Below, piece after piece: positions 6,666-15,374 of a stretch of DNA of 33,159 bases. Below the pieces are notes generated by a model. The model made no database searches. It had not been told where the DNA came from and worked only from the letters and a program-made list of their open reading frames with translations. The DNA comes from Spirochaetaceae bacterium. GTDB lineage: Bacteria > Spirochaetota > Spirochaetia > DSM-27196 > PWMO01. Each line of letters starts with the position of its first letter. Position 1 is the stretch's first letter. The stretch covers positions 1 to 33,159 of the forward strand of contig REDM01000146.1 in assembly GCA_007693485.1 (NCBI GenBank), in the 5' to 3' direction. The translations under genes and the position numbers were made by a program.

Positions 6666-8549
6666 GTGAATCCGGGGCGCGCTGACCTGCACGCGGAGCT
6701 GCTTCGGCTCTTCGGGTATCGGGAGTTCCGTCCCAACCAGCAGGAAGTGATCGATGCGGTGCTGTCGCGCCGTGACGTCTTTGTGGTGATGCCCACCGGC
6801 GGCGGCAAGTCGCTCTGCTACCAGCTGCCCGCCGTGGTGCTTCCCGGCTACTGCGTGGTGATCAGCCCGCTCATCGCCCTGATGAAAGACCAGGTGGACG
6901 CCGCCCGCGCCAACGGTATCCGCGCGGAGCTGCTCAACAGCAGCCAGGCCCCCGCCCAGCGAGCGGCCACCCTTTCGGCCCTCTCCGCGACCCAAGCCGG
7001 CGCCGACGGCGAGAACGACCTCCCGGGAGCCGACCGGGGAACCGGTGTCGATCTGCTCTACGTGGCCCCCGAACGCTTCTCCGACGCCGCCTTCACGAGC
7101 CTTCTCGCCCAGCGGCCCCCTTCCTTTTTTGCCATCGACGAAGCGCACTGCGTCTCCGAATGGGGCCACGACTTCCGCCCCGACTACCTTCGCCTCGGCG
7201 AGCTTTCTGCGACCTATCCCGGCATTCCCATTGCAGCGTTTACTGCAACGGCGACGCACAAAGTGCAGCGCGACATCGTGGAACGGTTGCGTCTTCGCGA
7301 GCCCCACGTGGTGCGCGCCTCCTTCGATCGCCCCAACCTGCGCTACGCGGTGGTTCCCAAGAAGAAGGAAGGCGCGCAGATTCTCTCCTTTGTGCGCGAG
7401 CGACCAGGTGTGCCCGGCATCATCTACCGCGCAACGCGCAAGAAAGTGGAGCAGACCGCCGCCTCCCTGCAGGCCGACGGAATCCGGGCGCTGCCCTACC
7501 ACGCCGGGCTCGAAGACGCGGTGCGCGCGGAGAACCAGGAGCGCTTTCAGCGCGATGAGGCAGAGGTAATCGTGGCCACGATCGCCTTTGGTATGGGGAT
7601 CGACAAGTCCAACGTACGCTACGTGCTGCACGCCGATCTGCCCAAAAGCCTCGAGGGGTACTATCAGGAGAGCGGGCGTGCCGGTCGCGACGGGGAACCG
7701 GCCGACTGCGTGCTGCTCGCCGGTGGCGGCGACATCGCCACCGCACGCTACTTCATCAACCAGATAACCGACCCCGACCAGCAGGCGCGCTCATCCCGCG
7801 CCCTCGCCGAGATGATCCGATACTCCGGTTCGATCGGCTGCCGTCGGACCCAGCTCCTTCACTACTTTGGCGAGGAGTACGATAGTCCTGGGCATCCCGG
7901 CTGTTGCGACGTCTGCGCGGGCGAGGTGCACAGCGTGGATATCACCCGCGACGCGCAGATCGTGATGTCGGCAATGGCGCGCACCGGGCAGCGCTTTGGC
8001 GTCGGGCACATCGTGGAGGTTGTGGTGGGCTCCGACAGCGAGCGCGTAAGGAGCCGTGGCCACCACCAGATCAAGACCTGGGGTGTTGGCGCAGACAAGC
8101 CCACCCCGCACTGGCGGCGCGTCATCGATTCCCTGATCTCGCAGCGGCTCATCGAGCAGACCGACGAGAAGTTCCCGACGCTGCGGCTGACCGAAGCGTC
8201 GCGCGAGGTGCTCGCCGGCGAGCGCGCGGTTGCCATGGCCGAGTTTCATGCATCCGCCGGCGGTCGGACAGCCGGGCGTGCCCGACGCTCCCGAATCGAC
8301 GGTGACGACGTCCGGGTGATCGACGCTCCCGAGACCCAGCGCCTCTTCGAGCAGCTTCGCGCGCTTCGAAAGCAGATTGCCGACGAGCAGGGCGTGCCCG
8401 CCTACATCGTCTTCACCGACCGCACCCTGCGGGACATGGCCGAGCGGCGTCCCACCACCATGGACGAGATGGCCGAGGTTCACGGCGTGGGCACGGAGAA
8501 GCTCGCCCGATACGGCGAGCGGTTTGTGCAGGCGATCGCGCTGGACTGA
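6666..8549 (+). CDS. recQ: ATP-dependent DNA helicase RecQ
   Basis: RecQ is a 3'-5' DNA helicase for recombination and fork repair. The 627-residue protein has helicase motif I MPTGGGKS (Lys48), SPLIALMKDQ, DEAH (158-161) followed by the RecQ aromatic loop HCVSEWGHDFRPDY, FTATAT, YHAGL and QESGRAGRDG. The zinc site follows (Cys-RRTQLLHYFGE then CCDVC), then a winged-helix RQC region, and an HRDC domain at the C-terminus (RTLRDMAERRP, GVGTEKLARYGERF). Residues about 105-128 between motifs Ia and II carry an extra Gly/Asp/Ala-rich segment not typical of RecQ. The start is a GTG 5 nt after the ABC-F stop; GGAG lies inside the end of the upstream gene. Confidence 0.95.
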   Translation: MNPGRADLHAELLRLFGYREFRPNQQEVIDAVLSRRDVFVVMPTGGGKSLCYQLPAVVLPGYCVVISPLIALMKDQVDAARANGIRAELLNSSQAPAQRAATLSALSATQAGADGENDLPGADRGTGVDLLYVAPERFSDAAFTSLLAQRPPSFFAIDEAHCVSEWGHDFRPDYLRLGELSATYPGIPIAAFTATATHKVQRDIVERLRLREPHVVRASFDRPNLRYAVVPKKKEGAQILSFVRERPGVPGIIYRATRKKVEQTAASLQADGIRALPYHAGLEDAVRAENQERFQRDEAEVIVATIAFGMGIDKSNVRYVLHADLPKSLEGYYQESGRAGRDGEPADCVLLAGGGDIATARYFINQITDPDQQARSSRALAEMIRYSGSIGCRRTQLLHYFGEEYDSPGHPGCCDVCAGEVHSVDITRDAQIVMSAMARTGQRFGVGHIVEVVVGSDSERVRSRGHHQIKTWGVGADKPTPHWRRVIDSLISQRLIEQTDEKFPTLRLTEASREVLAGERAVAMAEFHASAGGRTAGRARRSRIDGDDVRVIDAPETQRLFEQLRALRKQIADEQGVPAYIVFTDRTLRDMAERRPTTMDEMAEVHGVGTEKLARYGERFVQAIALD

Positions 8550-8653
8550 CGGTAACAAACCGGCGAAAAGCGCGAATTCGCGGCAACCGTTCGGAAGATC
8601 CTCCATTTCGGTGGGTGTTACATAAGATTCCGTCGTCTGTGTATCTTTATACC

Positions 8654-8682
8654 TTGACACGCCGCAACGCTTACCGTACCGT
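8654..8682 (+). promoter_or_regulatory. Promoter of the liv-type operon
   Basis: TTGACA (8654-8659), 17-nt spacer, TACCGT (8677-8682). The -35 is perfect; the -10 is weak. A strong AAGGAGG (8701-8707) lies 5 nt before the ATG at 8713. Confidence 0.55.
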
Positions 8683-8712
8683 GAATCAAACACGAACCGT
8701 AAGGAGGTTTGT

Positions 8713-10044
8713 ATGAACACAGGTATTCGCAGAGTAGTGTGCATCGCCATGATCGTGGCGTTCGCCGTAACCGGTGCGCATCTGTTTGCCGGGGGGCAGG
8801 CTCAACAGCCCCAACCAGCCGCCGCTGCCGAAGGGGCCGCCATTACGACGCTGCGCGTCGGAGCGCTCTTTCCGCAAACCGGAGGTATGGCGTTTGGTGG
8901 GTCCAACTCGCTGCAGGGAACGCAGATTGCCGTGGAGCTGTTTAACGAGACCAACCCGTACGGAATCACCGTCGAGCTGGTTACCGCTGACGCTCCCGAT
9001 CCCGCGACCGGAACCACCGGGGTCCGCCAGCTGATCACGCAGCAGAACGTGGACGTGGTCATGGGCACCTTCTCTTCCGCCGTTGCTTCTGCAACCGCGC
9101 CTGCCGCCGAGCGGCTCAACGTGCTCTACGTAGAGACCACCGCCTGGGCCGAAGGGATCACCCGCAACTCAACGAACGTGCTGCGCACCACCATCTCCTC
9201 GGGTTCACTCGGGGCGGCCGCGGCCGACTTCATCCTCACCGGCCTTGCCAGAGAGCTCGGGGTCGCCGAGGCGGACATGCGGGTTGCACTGGTCTTCACC
9301 GACGATGAGTTCGGCACCTCGATCGCCGACGCCGCTGTCCGACGCATCCAGTCGTCCCCGGCCCGCCTCGTTGTGAGAGAGAGCTACCCGGCTGCAACCA
9401 CCAGCGATCTCTCCTCGGTTCTGTTGCGCATCCAGCAGGAACGCGCACACGCAGTCATCCACATCGCTCAGGTTCCCGACGGGGTACTCTTCTGGCGTCA
9501 GGCGCAGCAGCTTGGGGTAGATATGCCGGCGGTTGTTGGTGTTGGCGGTGGATACGGGCAGGTTGATTTCGCGCGGCCGCTCGGTGACAACGCGGATGGA
9601 ATCTTCAACGTGGTTCCCTCCACATCGGGTTCGATCAACGTCGACTCGCTCACGCCGTCGGCGCAGAATCTGCTCAAGGAGCTGCAGACCAGGGTTGCAC
9701 AGCGCGGATGGACCCAGGGTCCGTACACCGACTGGGGCTTCATGGGCACCTGGATCTTCCTGAATGAGGTTGTTCCCAACGCCGCCTCCACCTCCATTGC
9801 CGATATGATGGCTGCAGCCGCCAACGTTCGCGTGGACGCGCTCGACTCCATCACCGGTTTTGGGTTTGAGTTCGCCGGCGTCAATCACGAGAACTCCGGC
9901 CAGAACCTGCGCGCCATTCCTGTTGTGCAGCAGTGGCAGGGTGGTCAGCTTCGCGTGACCTACCCCCGCGATCTCGCAGTAGCCGATTTCATCAACGTGC
10001 CGCTTCCCCCGTGGTCGCAGCGCACGCAGGCCATCGGCCAGTAA
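8713..10044 (+). CDS. Branched-chain amino acid/amide ABC transporter substrate-binding protein
   Basis: Periplasmic type I binding protein (LivJ/LivK family, Peripla_BP_6) that delivers ligand to the LivHM permease. Residues 1-26 form a signal peptide (RR, hydrophobic core, cleavage likely near HLFA-GGQAQ), and a Pro/Ala-rich linker follows. The mature start TLRVGALFPQTGGMAFGG, ENVDVVMG-like QQNVDVVMGTFSSAVASA, and the Asp/Glu-containing VFTDDEFGTS block are typical. Members of the family bind branched-chain amino acids, but also amides, urea and aromatic acids, so the ligand cannot be read from sequence. The downstream deacetylase-fold hydrolase and asparaginase favour an amide- or imide-type ligand (inference). 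It heads the operon and has its own strong ribosome site. Confidence 0.9.
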   Translation: MNTGIRRVVCIAMIVAFAVTGAHLFAGGQAQQPQPAAAAEGAAITTLRVGALFPQTGGMAFGGSNSLQGTQIAVELFNETNPYGITVELVTADAPDPATGTTGVRQLITQQNVDVVMGTFSSAVASATAPAAERLNVLYVETTAWAEGITRNSTNVLRTTISSGSLGAAAADFILTGLARELGVAEADMRVALVFTDDEFGTSIADAAVRRIQSSPARLVVRESYPAATTSDLSSVLLRIQQERAHAVIHIAQVPDGVLFWRQAQQLGVDMPAVVGVGGGYGQVDFARPLGDNADGIFNVVPSTSGSINVDSLTPSAQNLLKELQTRVAQRGWTQGPYTDWGFMGTWIFLNEVVPNAASTSIADMMAAAANVRVDALDSITGFGFEFAGVNHENSGQNLRAIPVVQQWQGGQLRVTYPRDLAVADFINVPLPPWSQRTQAIGQ

Positions 10045-10051
10045 AACATCC

Positions 10052-10099
10052 GGGAAGCACGCTGCTTCCCCGCCCGGAGTGTCACAGAGCATCCGGGCG
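10052..10099 (+). promoter_or_regulatory. Double hairpin between binding-protein and permease genes
   Basis: Hairpin 1 has GGGAAGCA (10052-10059), loop CGC, TGCTTCCC (10063-10070), a perfect 8-bp stem. Hairpin 2 follows at once: CGCCCGGA (10071-10078), 13-nt loop, TCCGGGCG (10092-10099). Neither has a T-run. Such structures between binding-protein and permease genes usually protect the upstream message end or cause partial termination, so that the binding protein is made in excess. Confidence 0.7.
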
Positions 10100-10159
10100 G
10101 TATGGTCCTTCTGCGGGTCGCCACGTCGGCGGCCCCATCTTGTTCTGTGAGGGAGAGGC

Positions 10160-11041
10160 ATGCAGTTAGTCCTGCAGATCGTCGCGAATGGACTCTTGAT
10201 CGGGGGCTTGTACGCGCTCCTGGCGGTGGGTCTGACGCTGATTTTTGGAGTCCTTCGTGTGGTGAACTTTGCCCATGCGGAGTTCATGATGCTCGGCATG
10301 TACGGGGCCTACTGGCTCTGGGCGGTCTTTGGTCTTGATCCCTACGTATCCGTTTTCTTGATTACGCCAGCCATTTTTTTGTTGGGTGTTGCGGTGGATC
10401 GTGTCGTCATTCAGCGATCGATCGGAAAACCCGACGTCACCGTGGTATTTGCAACGCTTGGCCTCTCGATTCTGCTGCAAAACGCGGCGCTCACCCTGTG
10501 GCAGGCGGACATCCGCTCCGTGAGTACTTTCGCGAGCGGATCGGTTTTTGTTGTTGGCGGCGTGCGCCTCAGTGTGGCAATGACCATATCCTTTGCCGCC
10601 GCCCTGCTCTTTGCCCTTGGGCTCTGGTTCTTCCTGACACGGACCATGTACGGCAAGGCGATTCAGGCGGTTGCCCAGAATCGTCGCGCGGCCGCCCTGA
10701 TGGGGATCGACGTCAAGCGCGTCTATCTGATTACGTACTCCGTGGCCGTTGCCGCGGCCGGTACCATGGGAGTCCTCGTTTCTCCCATCTTCAGTACCTT
10801 TCCCCGGGTTGGCCAGTCGCACATTGTAACGGTGTTCGTAATCGTTGTGCTCGGCGGGCTTGGGTCGGTGCCGGGCGCGGTGGTCGCAGCGCTCATGGTT
10901 GGCATCATTCGCGCCGGTGCGGGGTTTCTCATCGGCACTGCCTGGGGCGAGCTTGCCTACTTTGCAGTATTCCTGCTGGTGCTGATCGTGCGTCCGCAGG
11001 GGTTCTTCGGGCGCCGCGGCGCCGAAGTTTACGGAGGTTGA
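10160..11041 (+). CDS. livH: LivH-type ABC transporter permease
   Basis: Inner-membrane permease of 293 residues, with about eight hydrophobic helices, that pairs with LivM. Typical features are the start QIVANGLLIGGLYALLAVGL, VNFAHAEFMMLG in the second helix, NRRAAALMGID before the cytoplasmic coupling region, and VFVIVVLGGLGSVPGA near the end, the family's conserved Gly-rich stretch. GAGGGAG precedes the ATG. The gene lies after the double hairpin and 3 nt before livM. Confidence 0.9.
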   Translation: MQLVLQIVANGLLIGGLYALLAVGLTLIFGVLRVVNFAHAEFMMLGMYGAYWLWAVFGLDPYVSVFLITPAIFLLGVAVDRVVIQRSIGKPDVTVVFATLGLSILLQNAALTLWQADIRSVSTFASGSVFVVGGVRLSVAMTISFAAALLFALGLWFFLTRTMYGKAIQAVAQNRRAAALMGIDVKRVYLITYSVAVAAAGTMGVLVSPIFSTFPRVGQSHIVTVFVIVVLGGLGSVPGAVVAALMVGIIRAGAGFLIGTAWGELAYFAVFLLVLIVRPQGFFGRRGAEVYGG

Positions 11042-11044
11042 GCG

Positions 11045-12049
11045 ATGCACATCAATAGCGCCTCCTTGACGTCGCCTTCCGGCCAACGCATCGCCTTCGC
11101 CGTCGCGCTGGTTGTCCTGCTCTGCGTGCCGCTGGTGATTCGAGACATCTACTGGCTCGATCTGGGGATCACGGTCCTGATCTGGGCGTCCCTGGCAACC
11201 GCGTGGAACATCTCCGCCGGGTTTGCCGGCGGGCTCTCGCTGGGCCACGCCGCCTTCTTCGGCGTAGGAGCCTACACCTCGAGCCTGCTCTTCCTGCGTC
11301 TCGGTATCACTCCCTGGATTGGCGTCTTTGTTGGCGCCCTCCTCGCCGGCGCGCTGGGTGCACTGCTTGGCGTCATCACCTTTCGGTTGAAGGGTCCCTT
11401 CTTTGTGCTCGCGACGCTCGCGTTTGGCATCGTGGTCCACATTGTCAACGTAAACTGGAGAGACCTCACCCGGGGTGCGGCCGGGCTGTTGCTTCCGTTT
11501 CGCGGCGGCCCTCAGAACATGCTCTTCCCCAATCTCTGGGCGTACTGGTACACCGGCCTCGGTCTGCTGGTGCTGACGGTCGGTGTCTCAATAACCATCG
11601 AGCGGTCGCGTCTGGGTTACTACCTCGTCGCGCTTCGCGAAGATGAAGACGCCGCGCGTTCGCTTGGGGTGCGAGTTGTTCGCTCCAAGGTAATTGCCGC
11701 CGCGCTTTCGGCCGCGCTTGCCGCCTGTGCCGGGGCGGTCTACGCCACCTTCATTCAGTACATCGACCCGGACAGCACCACCCAGTTCGAGCTCTCCGTG
11801 CAGATTGCACTTGTGGCCATCGTGGGTGGAATGGGAACCACCTTTGGTCCGGTCCTGGGGGCGGCCATTGTGATTCCCCTGGGCGAGATTCTGCGCGCGC
11901 GGGTAGGCGGTGGCCCGGCCCTCGTGGTGTACGGATTTCTGCTCATGGTCATCGTGCTGGCCGCTCCCAACGGCGCTATCGCCGGGGTCCGCCTGATTGG
12001 ACGCCGTCTTCGTCGATTGCTCGATTCGGGGAGGAAGGCCGATGCTTGA
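11045..12049 (+). CDS. livM: LivM-type ABC transporter permease
   Basis: Second permease of the branched-chain amino acid-type importer, 334 residues. Family markers are ATAWNISAGFAGGLSLGHAAFFGVGAY-like sequence near residue 50-75 (WNI...GLSLGHAAFFG), ALREDEDAARSLGV in the coupling loop, and IVGGMGTTFGPVLGA near the C-terminus. GGAGG lies 7 nt before the ATG, and the stop codon of livH is 3 nt upstream. Its end overlaps the livG start by 8 nt. The basic C-terminal tail (RRLRRLLDSGRK) is cytoplasmic. Confidence 0.9.
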   Translation: MHINSASLTSPSGQRIAFAVALVVLLCVPLVIRDIYWLDLGITVLIWASLATAWNISAGFAGGLSLGHAAFFGVGAYTSSLLFLRLGITPWIGVFVGALLAGALGALLGVITFRLKGPFFVLATLAFGIVVHIVNVNWRDLTRGAAGLLLPFRGGPQNMLFPNLWAYWYTGLGLLVLTVGVSITIERSRLGYYLVALREDEDAARSLGVRVVRSKVIAAALSAALAACAGAVYATFIQYIDPDSTTQFELSVQIALVAIVGGMGTTFGPVLGAAIVIPLGEILRARVGGGPALVVYGFLLMVIVLAAPNGAIAGVRLIGRRLRRLLDSGRKADA

Positions 12050-12761
12050 AGTCCGTTCCGTAACCGTAGACTTTGTCGGTCTTCGCGCCGTTGACCACGC
12101 ATCGTTCACCGTAGAGAAGGGACAGATTGTCGGGCTGATCGGACCGAACGGGGCGGGGAAGACCACCCTGTTCAATGTGGTGTCCGGACTGGTTCGCCCA
12201 TCGTCCGGCGCGGTGGTGTTCGAGGAGAAGGATCTGTCACACCTGGGACCTGCCGACCGAAACCGCATGGGCATCGGGCGCACCTTTCAGGTGGTGAAAC
12301 CCTTCGGCGGGCTTACCGCTCTGGACAACGTCATGGTGGGTGCTCTGACCCGTGGCCAGGGCCTGGCTGAGGCGCGCGAGACCGCTCACGCCACGCTGAA
12401 CCGGCTAGGGCTCGGTCGTTTCACCAAAACGGTCGCCCACAGTTTGCCGCTCGCGCTGCGCAAGCGGCTCGAACTCGCTCGCGCTCTGGCGACCGGCCCC
12501 AAGCTCATGCTTCTGGACGAGATCATGGGGGGGCTCAATCCCACCGAGGTGAACGAAACCCTCTCGCTGGTGCAGGAGCTCAACGCCGAAGGACTCACCT
12601 TTCTGGTGATTGAACACAATATGAACGCCATCATGCGGATCGCGGAGAAGGTGCTGGTCCTCAATCAGGGAGCCGTGCTGACTGAGGGACCCCCGGCGGT
12701 GGTTACCCGCGACGCACAGGTGATTTCGGTCTATCTGGGGGAGCCCATTGAGTCTGCTTGA
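12042..12761 (+). CDS. livG: LivG-type ABC transporter ATP-binding protein
   Basis: Cytoplasmic ATPase of the importer, 239 residues. Walker A is GPNGAGKT (34-41), Walker B LMLLDEIMGGLNPTE, and the H-loop lies in FLVIEHNMNAIM. The ABC signature is not LSGGQ: the corresponding stretch reads SLPLALRKRLELARAL, a variant seen in part of the LivG family. The frame is open upstream to 11997, but ATG 12042 follows GAGGAAGG and gives the normal N-terminus LEVRSVTVDFVGLRAV. It overlaps livM by 8 nt and livF by 14 nt, so the four transport genes are translationally coupled. Confidence 0.92.
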   Translation: MLEVRSVTVDFVGLRAVDHASFTVEKGQIVGLIGPNGAGKTTLFNVVSGLVRPSSGAVVFEEKDLSHLGPADRNRMGIGRTFQVVKPFGGLTALDNVMVGALTRGQGLAEARETAHATLNRLGLGRFTKTVAHSLPLALRKRLELARALATGPKLMLLDEIMGGLNPTEVNETLSLVQELNAEGLTFLVIEHNMNAIMRIAEKVLVLNQGAVLTEGPPAVVTRDAQVISVYLGEPIESA

Positions 12762-13458
12762 CGTCACCAAGCTCGGTGTCTCCTACGGAGACATGATCGC
12801 GCTGCACGAGGTCTCGGTTTCCGTTGCCGACGGTGAAGCCGTCACTGTCCTTGGCGCCAACGCTGCGGGCAAGACAACGCTGCTGCGGGCAATTTCCGGT
12901 CTGGTGCCGGCGCGCGAAGGTACCATCGTCTTTGACGGTGAGCCAATCAACGGAGTACCCGCACACGAGCGGGTGGAACGGGGCCTGGTGCAGGTGCCCG
13001 AAGGGCGGCTGGTCTTTCCTTTTTTGAGCGTCGAGGATAATCTGATGCTGGGAGCCTTCACCAAACGGGCGCGGGCCAAACTGAAGTCGTCGCTCGATCG
13101 GGTGTACGCGATGTTTCCCCGCCTTCCCGAACGGCGTGCTCAGATGGCTGGCTCGCTCTCCGGGGGCGAGCAACAGATGCTCGCTCTGGGGCGTGGGCTC
13201 ATGGCCATGCCCCGCCTGTTGATGCTCGATGAACCATCGCTCGGCCTCGCGCCGGTTCTGGTGCAGGAAGTGATGGACCGCGTGGCGCGCATCCGCTCGG
13301 AGGGGGTCACGGTACTCATTGTCGAGCAGAACGTGAAACAGACGCTGAAGTTTGTTGATCGCGGCTACGTGCTGGAGAACGGTTGGGTCGCGCTGGCAGG
13401 CAGCGCCGAAGAGCTTGGTGCGTCCGACGAGGTGCGTCGGGCCTACCTGGGTATGTGA
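12748..13458 (+). CDS. livF: LivF-type ABC transporter ATP-binding protein
   Basis: Second ATPase of the importer, 236 residues. Walker A reads GANAAGKT (36-43), with Ala for the usual middle Gly; the signature is [16 protein letters not shown]; Walker B is [14 protein letters not shown]; the H-loop region is [12 protein letters not shown]. The start is a TTG at 12748 preceded by GGGGGAG, overlapping the livG end by 14 nt. Length and C-terminus (EVRRAYLGM) are normal for LivF. The next gene starts 14 nt after the stop behind a strong ribosome site. Confidence 0.92.
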   Translation: MSLLDVTKLGVSYGDMIALHEVSVSVADGEAVTVLGANAAGKTTLLRAISGLVPAREGTIVFDGEPINGVPAHERVERGLVQVPEGRLVFPFLSVEDNLMLGAFTKRARAKLKSSLDRVYAMFPRLPERRAQMAGSLSGGEQQMLALGRGLMAMPRLLMLDEPSLGLAPVLVQEVMDRVARIRSEGVTVLIVEQNVKQTLKFVDRGYVLENGWVALAGSAEELGASDEVRRAYLGM

Positions 13459-13472
13459 GCAAGGAGGAAGAG

Positions 13473-14354
13473 ATGGCAAAGAAGATCATGTGTGCGGCAG
13501 GGGTCCACTGCGACGCGGTTGCCGGCTGGCTTGGGTCCTACGGCGGGGAAGACTCCCCGATGGACATCTCTCGCGGCGTCTTCGGCGGAGAGGTGGGTAT
13601 GCCCCGACTGGTCGAGCTGTTCCGCCGCTTTGACATGAAGACCACCTTTTTTATTCCCGGCCATACCATCGAGAGTTTCCCCAAGGAAACCGAGTTGGCG
13701 GTTGCGGCGGGCCACGAGATCGGTCTGCACGGCTACACCCACGAGAACCCGCTGGCGCTTTCGCGCGAGCAGGAGCACGCAATTCTGCACAAGTGCATTG
13801 GTCTGATCGAGAAGTTCTCCGGCCGGAAGCCGGTTGGGTATGTGGCCCCCTGGTGGGAGGTATCGCAGACCTCGGTGGAGCTCCTGATCGAGGCGGGCAT
13901 CAAGTACGACAACAGCCTCATGCACGACGACCACACTCCCTACTACGTGCGGGTGGGCGACTCCTACACCAAGATTGACTACTCGAAACCGGCCGAGACC
14001 TGGATGAAGCCCTTCGTCCGCGGAGACAAGGTCACCAATCTGATCGAACTGCCGGCAAGCTGGTACCTCGACGACCTTCCCCCGATGCTCTTCATCAAGG
14101 CCAACGCCAACAGCCACGGCTTTGTGAGTCCGCGCGACATCGAGACGCTCTGGAAAGACCAGTTTGACTGGATCTATCGCGAGATGGATTACGCGGTCTA
14201 CCTGCTGACCATTCATCCTGACGTCTCCGGTCGGCCGCAGAACCTGCTCATGCTCGAACGGCTCATCGAGTACATCAACACACACAGCGGCGTCGAGTGG
14301 GCTACGTTTGAGGCGGTTGCCGATGACTTCGCCAAGCGCTCCCCCAAGCCCTGA
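13473..14354 (+). CDS. NodB-fold (CE4) hydrolase: polysaccharide deacetylase, HpPgdA or cyclic-imidase type
   Basis: This 293-residue metal-dependent hydrolase has Asp14 ([10 protein letters not shown]) and HGYTH with His86 and His90 as metal ligands, the same positions I recall for Helicobacter HpPgdA. No signal peptide is seen, so it acts in the cytoplasm, which argues against a cell-wall deacetylase. The HpPgdA-like branch of the superfamily also holds PuuE allantoinases and a Pseudomonas cyclic-imide hydrolase, and the position between an amide-type importer and an asparaginase favours C-N ring or amide hydrolysis (inference). AAGGAGG lies 5 nt before the ATG; the open frame further upstream overlaps livF and was not used. 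Confidence 0.82.
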   Translation: MAKKIMCAAGVHCDAVAGWLGSYGGEDSPMDISRGVFGGEVGMPRLVELFRRFDMKTTFFIPGHTIESFPKETELAVAAGHEIGLHGYTHENPLALSREQEHAILHKCIGLIEKFSGRKPVGYVAPWWEVSQTSVELLIEAGIKYDNSLMHDDHTPYYVRVGDSYTKIDYSKPAETWMKPFVRGDKVTNLIELPASWYLDDLPPMLFIKANANSHGFVSPRDIETLWKDQFDWIYREMDYAVYLLTIHPDVSGRPQNLLMLERLIEYINTHSGVEWATFEAVADDFAKRSPKP

Positions 14355-15327
14355 TCCTTTGACGTCCAATCTGCCGCGGGTGACCCTGGTTGCCTGCGGC
14401 GGCACCATCGCTACGGTTCCCACCAACGAGGCCGTGCTACAACGCAACGGTGAGCAGCTGCTGGAATCGGTGGCCGAGATCGACACCCTCGCGTGGTTTC
14501 AGACGCGAGACGTCATCAGCAAGCCCAGTCATCTGATGCTGCTCGAGGACGTCGCGACCGTTGCGCGCGCCGCGTGTGAGGCGGCCGATGAGCCCGGTAT
14601 CGCGGGCGTTGTAGTCACTCACGGTACCGACATCCTGGAAGAGGTCGCCTTCCTCACCGATCTCTGGCACGAAGGCGAGGTCCCCATCGTGTTCACCGGG
14701 GCCCAGCGCAACGCAGCGAGTCCCGACGGCGACGGCCCCGGCAACATCCGGGACTCGATTCGCGTGGCAATCAGTCCGCAGGCGCGACGCGTGGGAGTGG
14801 TTGTCTGTTTTGCGGGTCAGGTCTTCCCCGCCGCCCGCGTACGAAAAAGCGACACCATTTCGCTGCACGCCTTCGACGCACTTGGTGACGTGCTCGGACG
14901 CGTCTCGGCGGGCGAGGTCCGGCTCTACGGTCGCCACGATCGTCCGGCCGCGATCCGCCCGAGGAGCCTCGGTGATGGCGTGTACCTCGTTCGGCTCTGC
15001 GCCGCCGCAGACGGTACGCTGATTGACGCTGCAGTGAACGCGGGCGCGAAGGCGGTGGTGATCGAGTCGTTTGGCGCGGGCACCGCCCCGGCCGCGGTGG
15101 TTGATGCAGCCGCAGCGGCAACAGCGCGCGATGTGCTGGTTGCCTTTGTCTCACGCTGCGAACGCGGAGGGCTCTGGTCTCAACCCGGTCGCGGAAACTA
15201 CGACGATCTGATTGCCGCCGGAGCGGTTCCGCTGCAGGAGATCGATGGCGGCAAGGCGCGCATGCGGCTGCTCGCCCTGCTCGGTGCGTACGACGGTGAC
15301 CTCGACCGCGTGCGCCGTTCGCTGTAG
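14323..15327 (+). CDS. Asparaginase/amidohydrolase (bacterial L-asparaginase family)
   Basis: Thr-nucleophile amidohydrolase converting asparagine (or a related amide) to aspartate and ammonia. The N-terminal block ACGGTIA carries the nucleophile Thr28; [11 protein letters not shown] carries the second catalytic pair Thr102-Asp103; TGAQRNA followed by [11 protein letters not shown] is the family's third block. In most asparaginases the second motif is HGTDTMEETA, so the Ile and Val here may widen the amide pocket. No signal peptide is evident, so it is probably cytoplasmic. ATG 14323 gives 334 residues and overlaps the hydrolase gene by 32 nt; a TTG at 14308 is the alternative. It is the last gene of the transporter operon. 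Confidence 0.88.
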   Translation: MTSPSAPPSPDPLTSNLPRVTLVACGGTIATVPTNEAVLQRNGEQLLESVAEIDTLAWFQTRDVISKPSHLMLLEDVATVARAACEAADEPGIAGVVVTHGTDILEEVAFLTDLWHEGEVPIVFTGAQRNAASPDGDGPGNIRDSIRVAISPQARRVGVVVCFAGQVFPAARVRKSDTISLHAFDALGDVLGRVSAGEVRLYGRHDRPAAIRPRSLGDGVYLVRLCAAADGTLIDAAVNAGAKAVVIESFGAGTAPAAVVDAAAAATARDVLVAFVSRCERGGLWSQPGRGNYDDLIAAGAVPLQEIDGGKARMRLLALLGAYDGDLDRVRRSL

Positions 15328-15339
15328 CGCCGATCGCGG

Positions 15340-15369
15340 TTGCCCCATCGGCCCGACACCGCGTATCAT
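15340..15369 (+). promoter_or_regulatory. Promoter of rnd
   Basis: TTGCCC (15340-15345), 18-nt spacer, TATCAT (15364-15369), then only 5 nt to the ATG at 15375. No Shine-Dalgarno is present, so the message would be leaderless or nearly so. Confidence 0.5.
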
Positions 15370-15374
15370 GCCGC

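Noticed and set aside
10166-11440. 424-codon minus-strand frame across livH/livM
   Set aside because: Antisense shadow; composition (Asp/Gly/His/Arg-rich) is typical of reversed membrane-protein codons.
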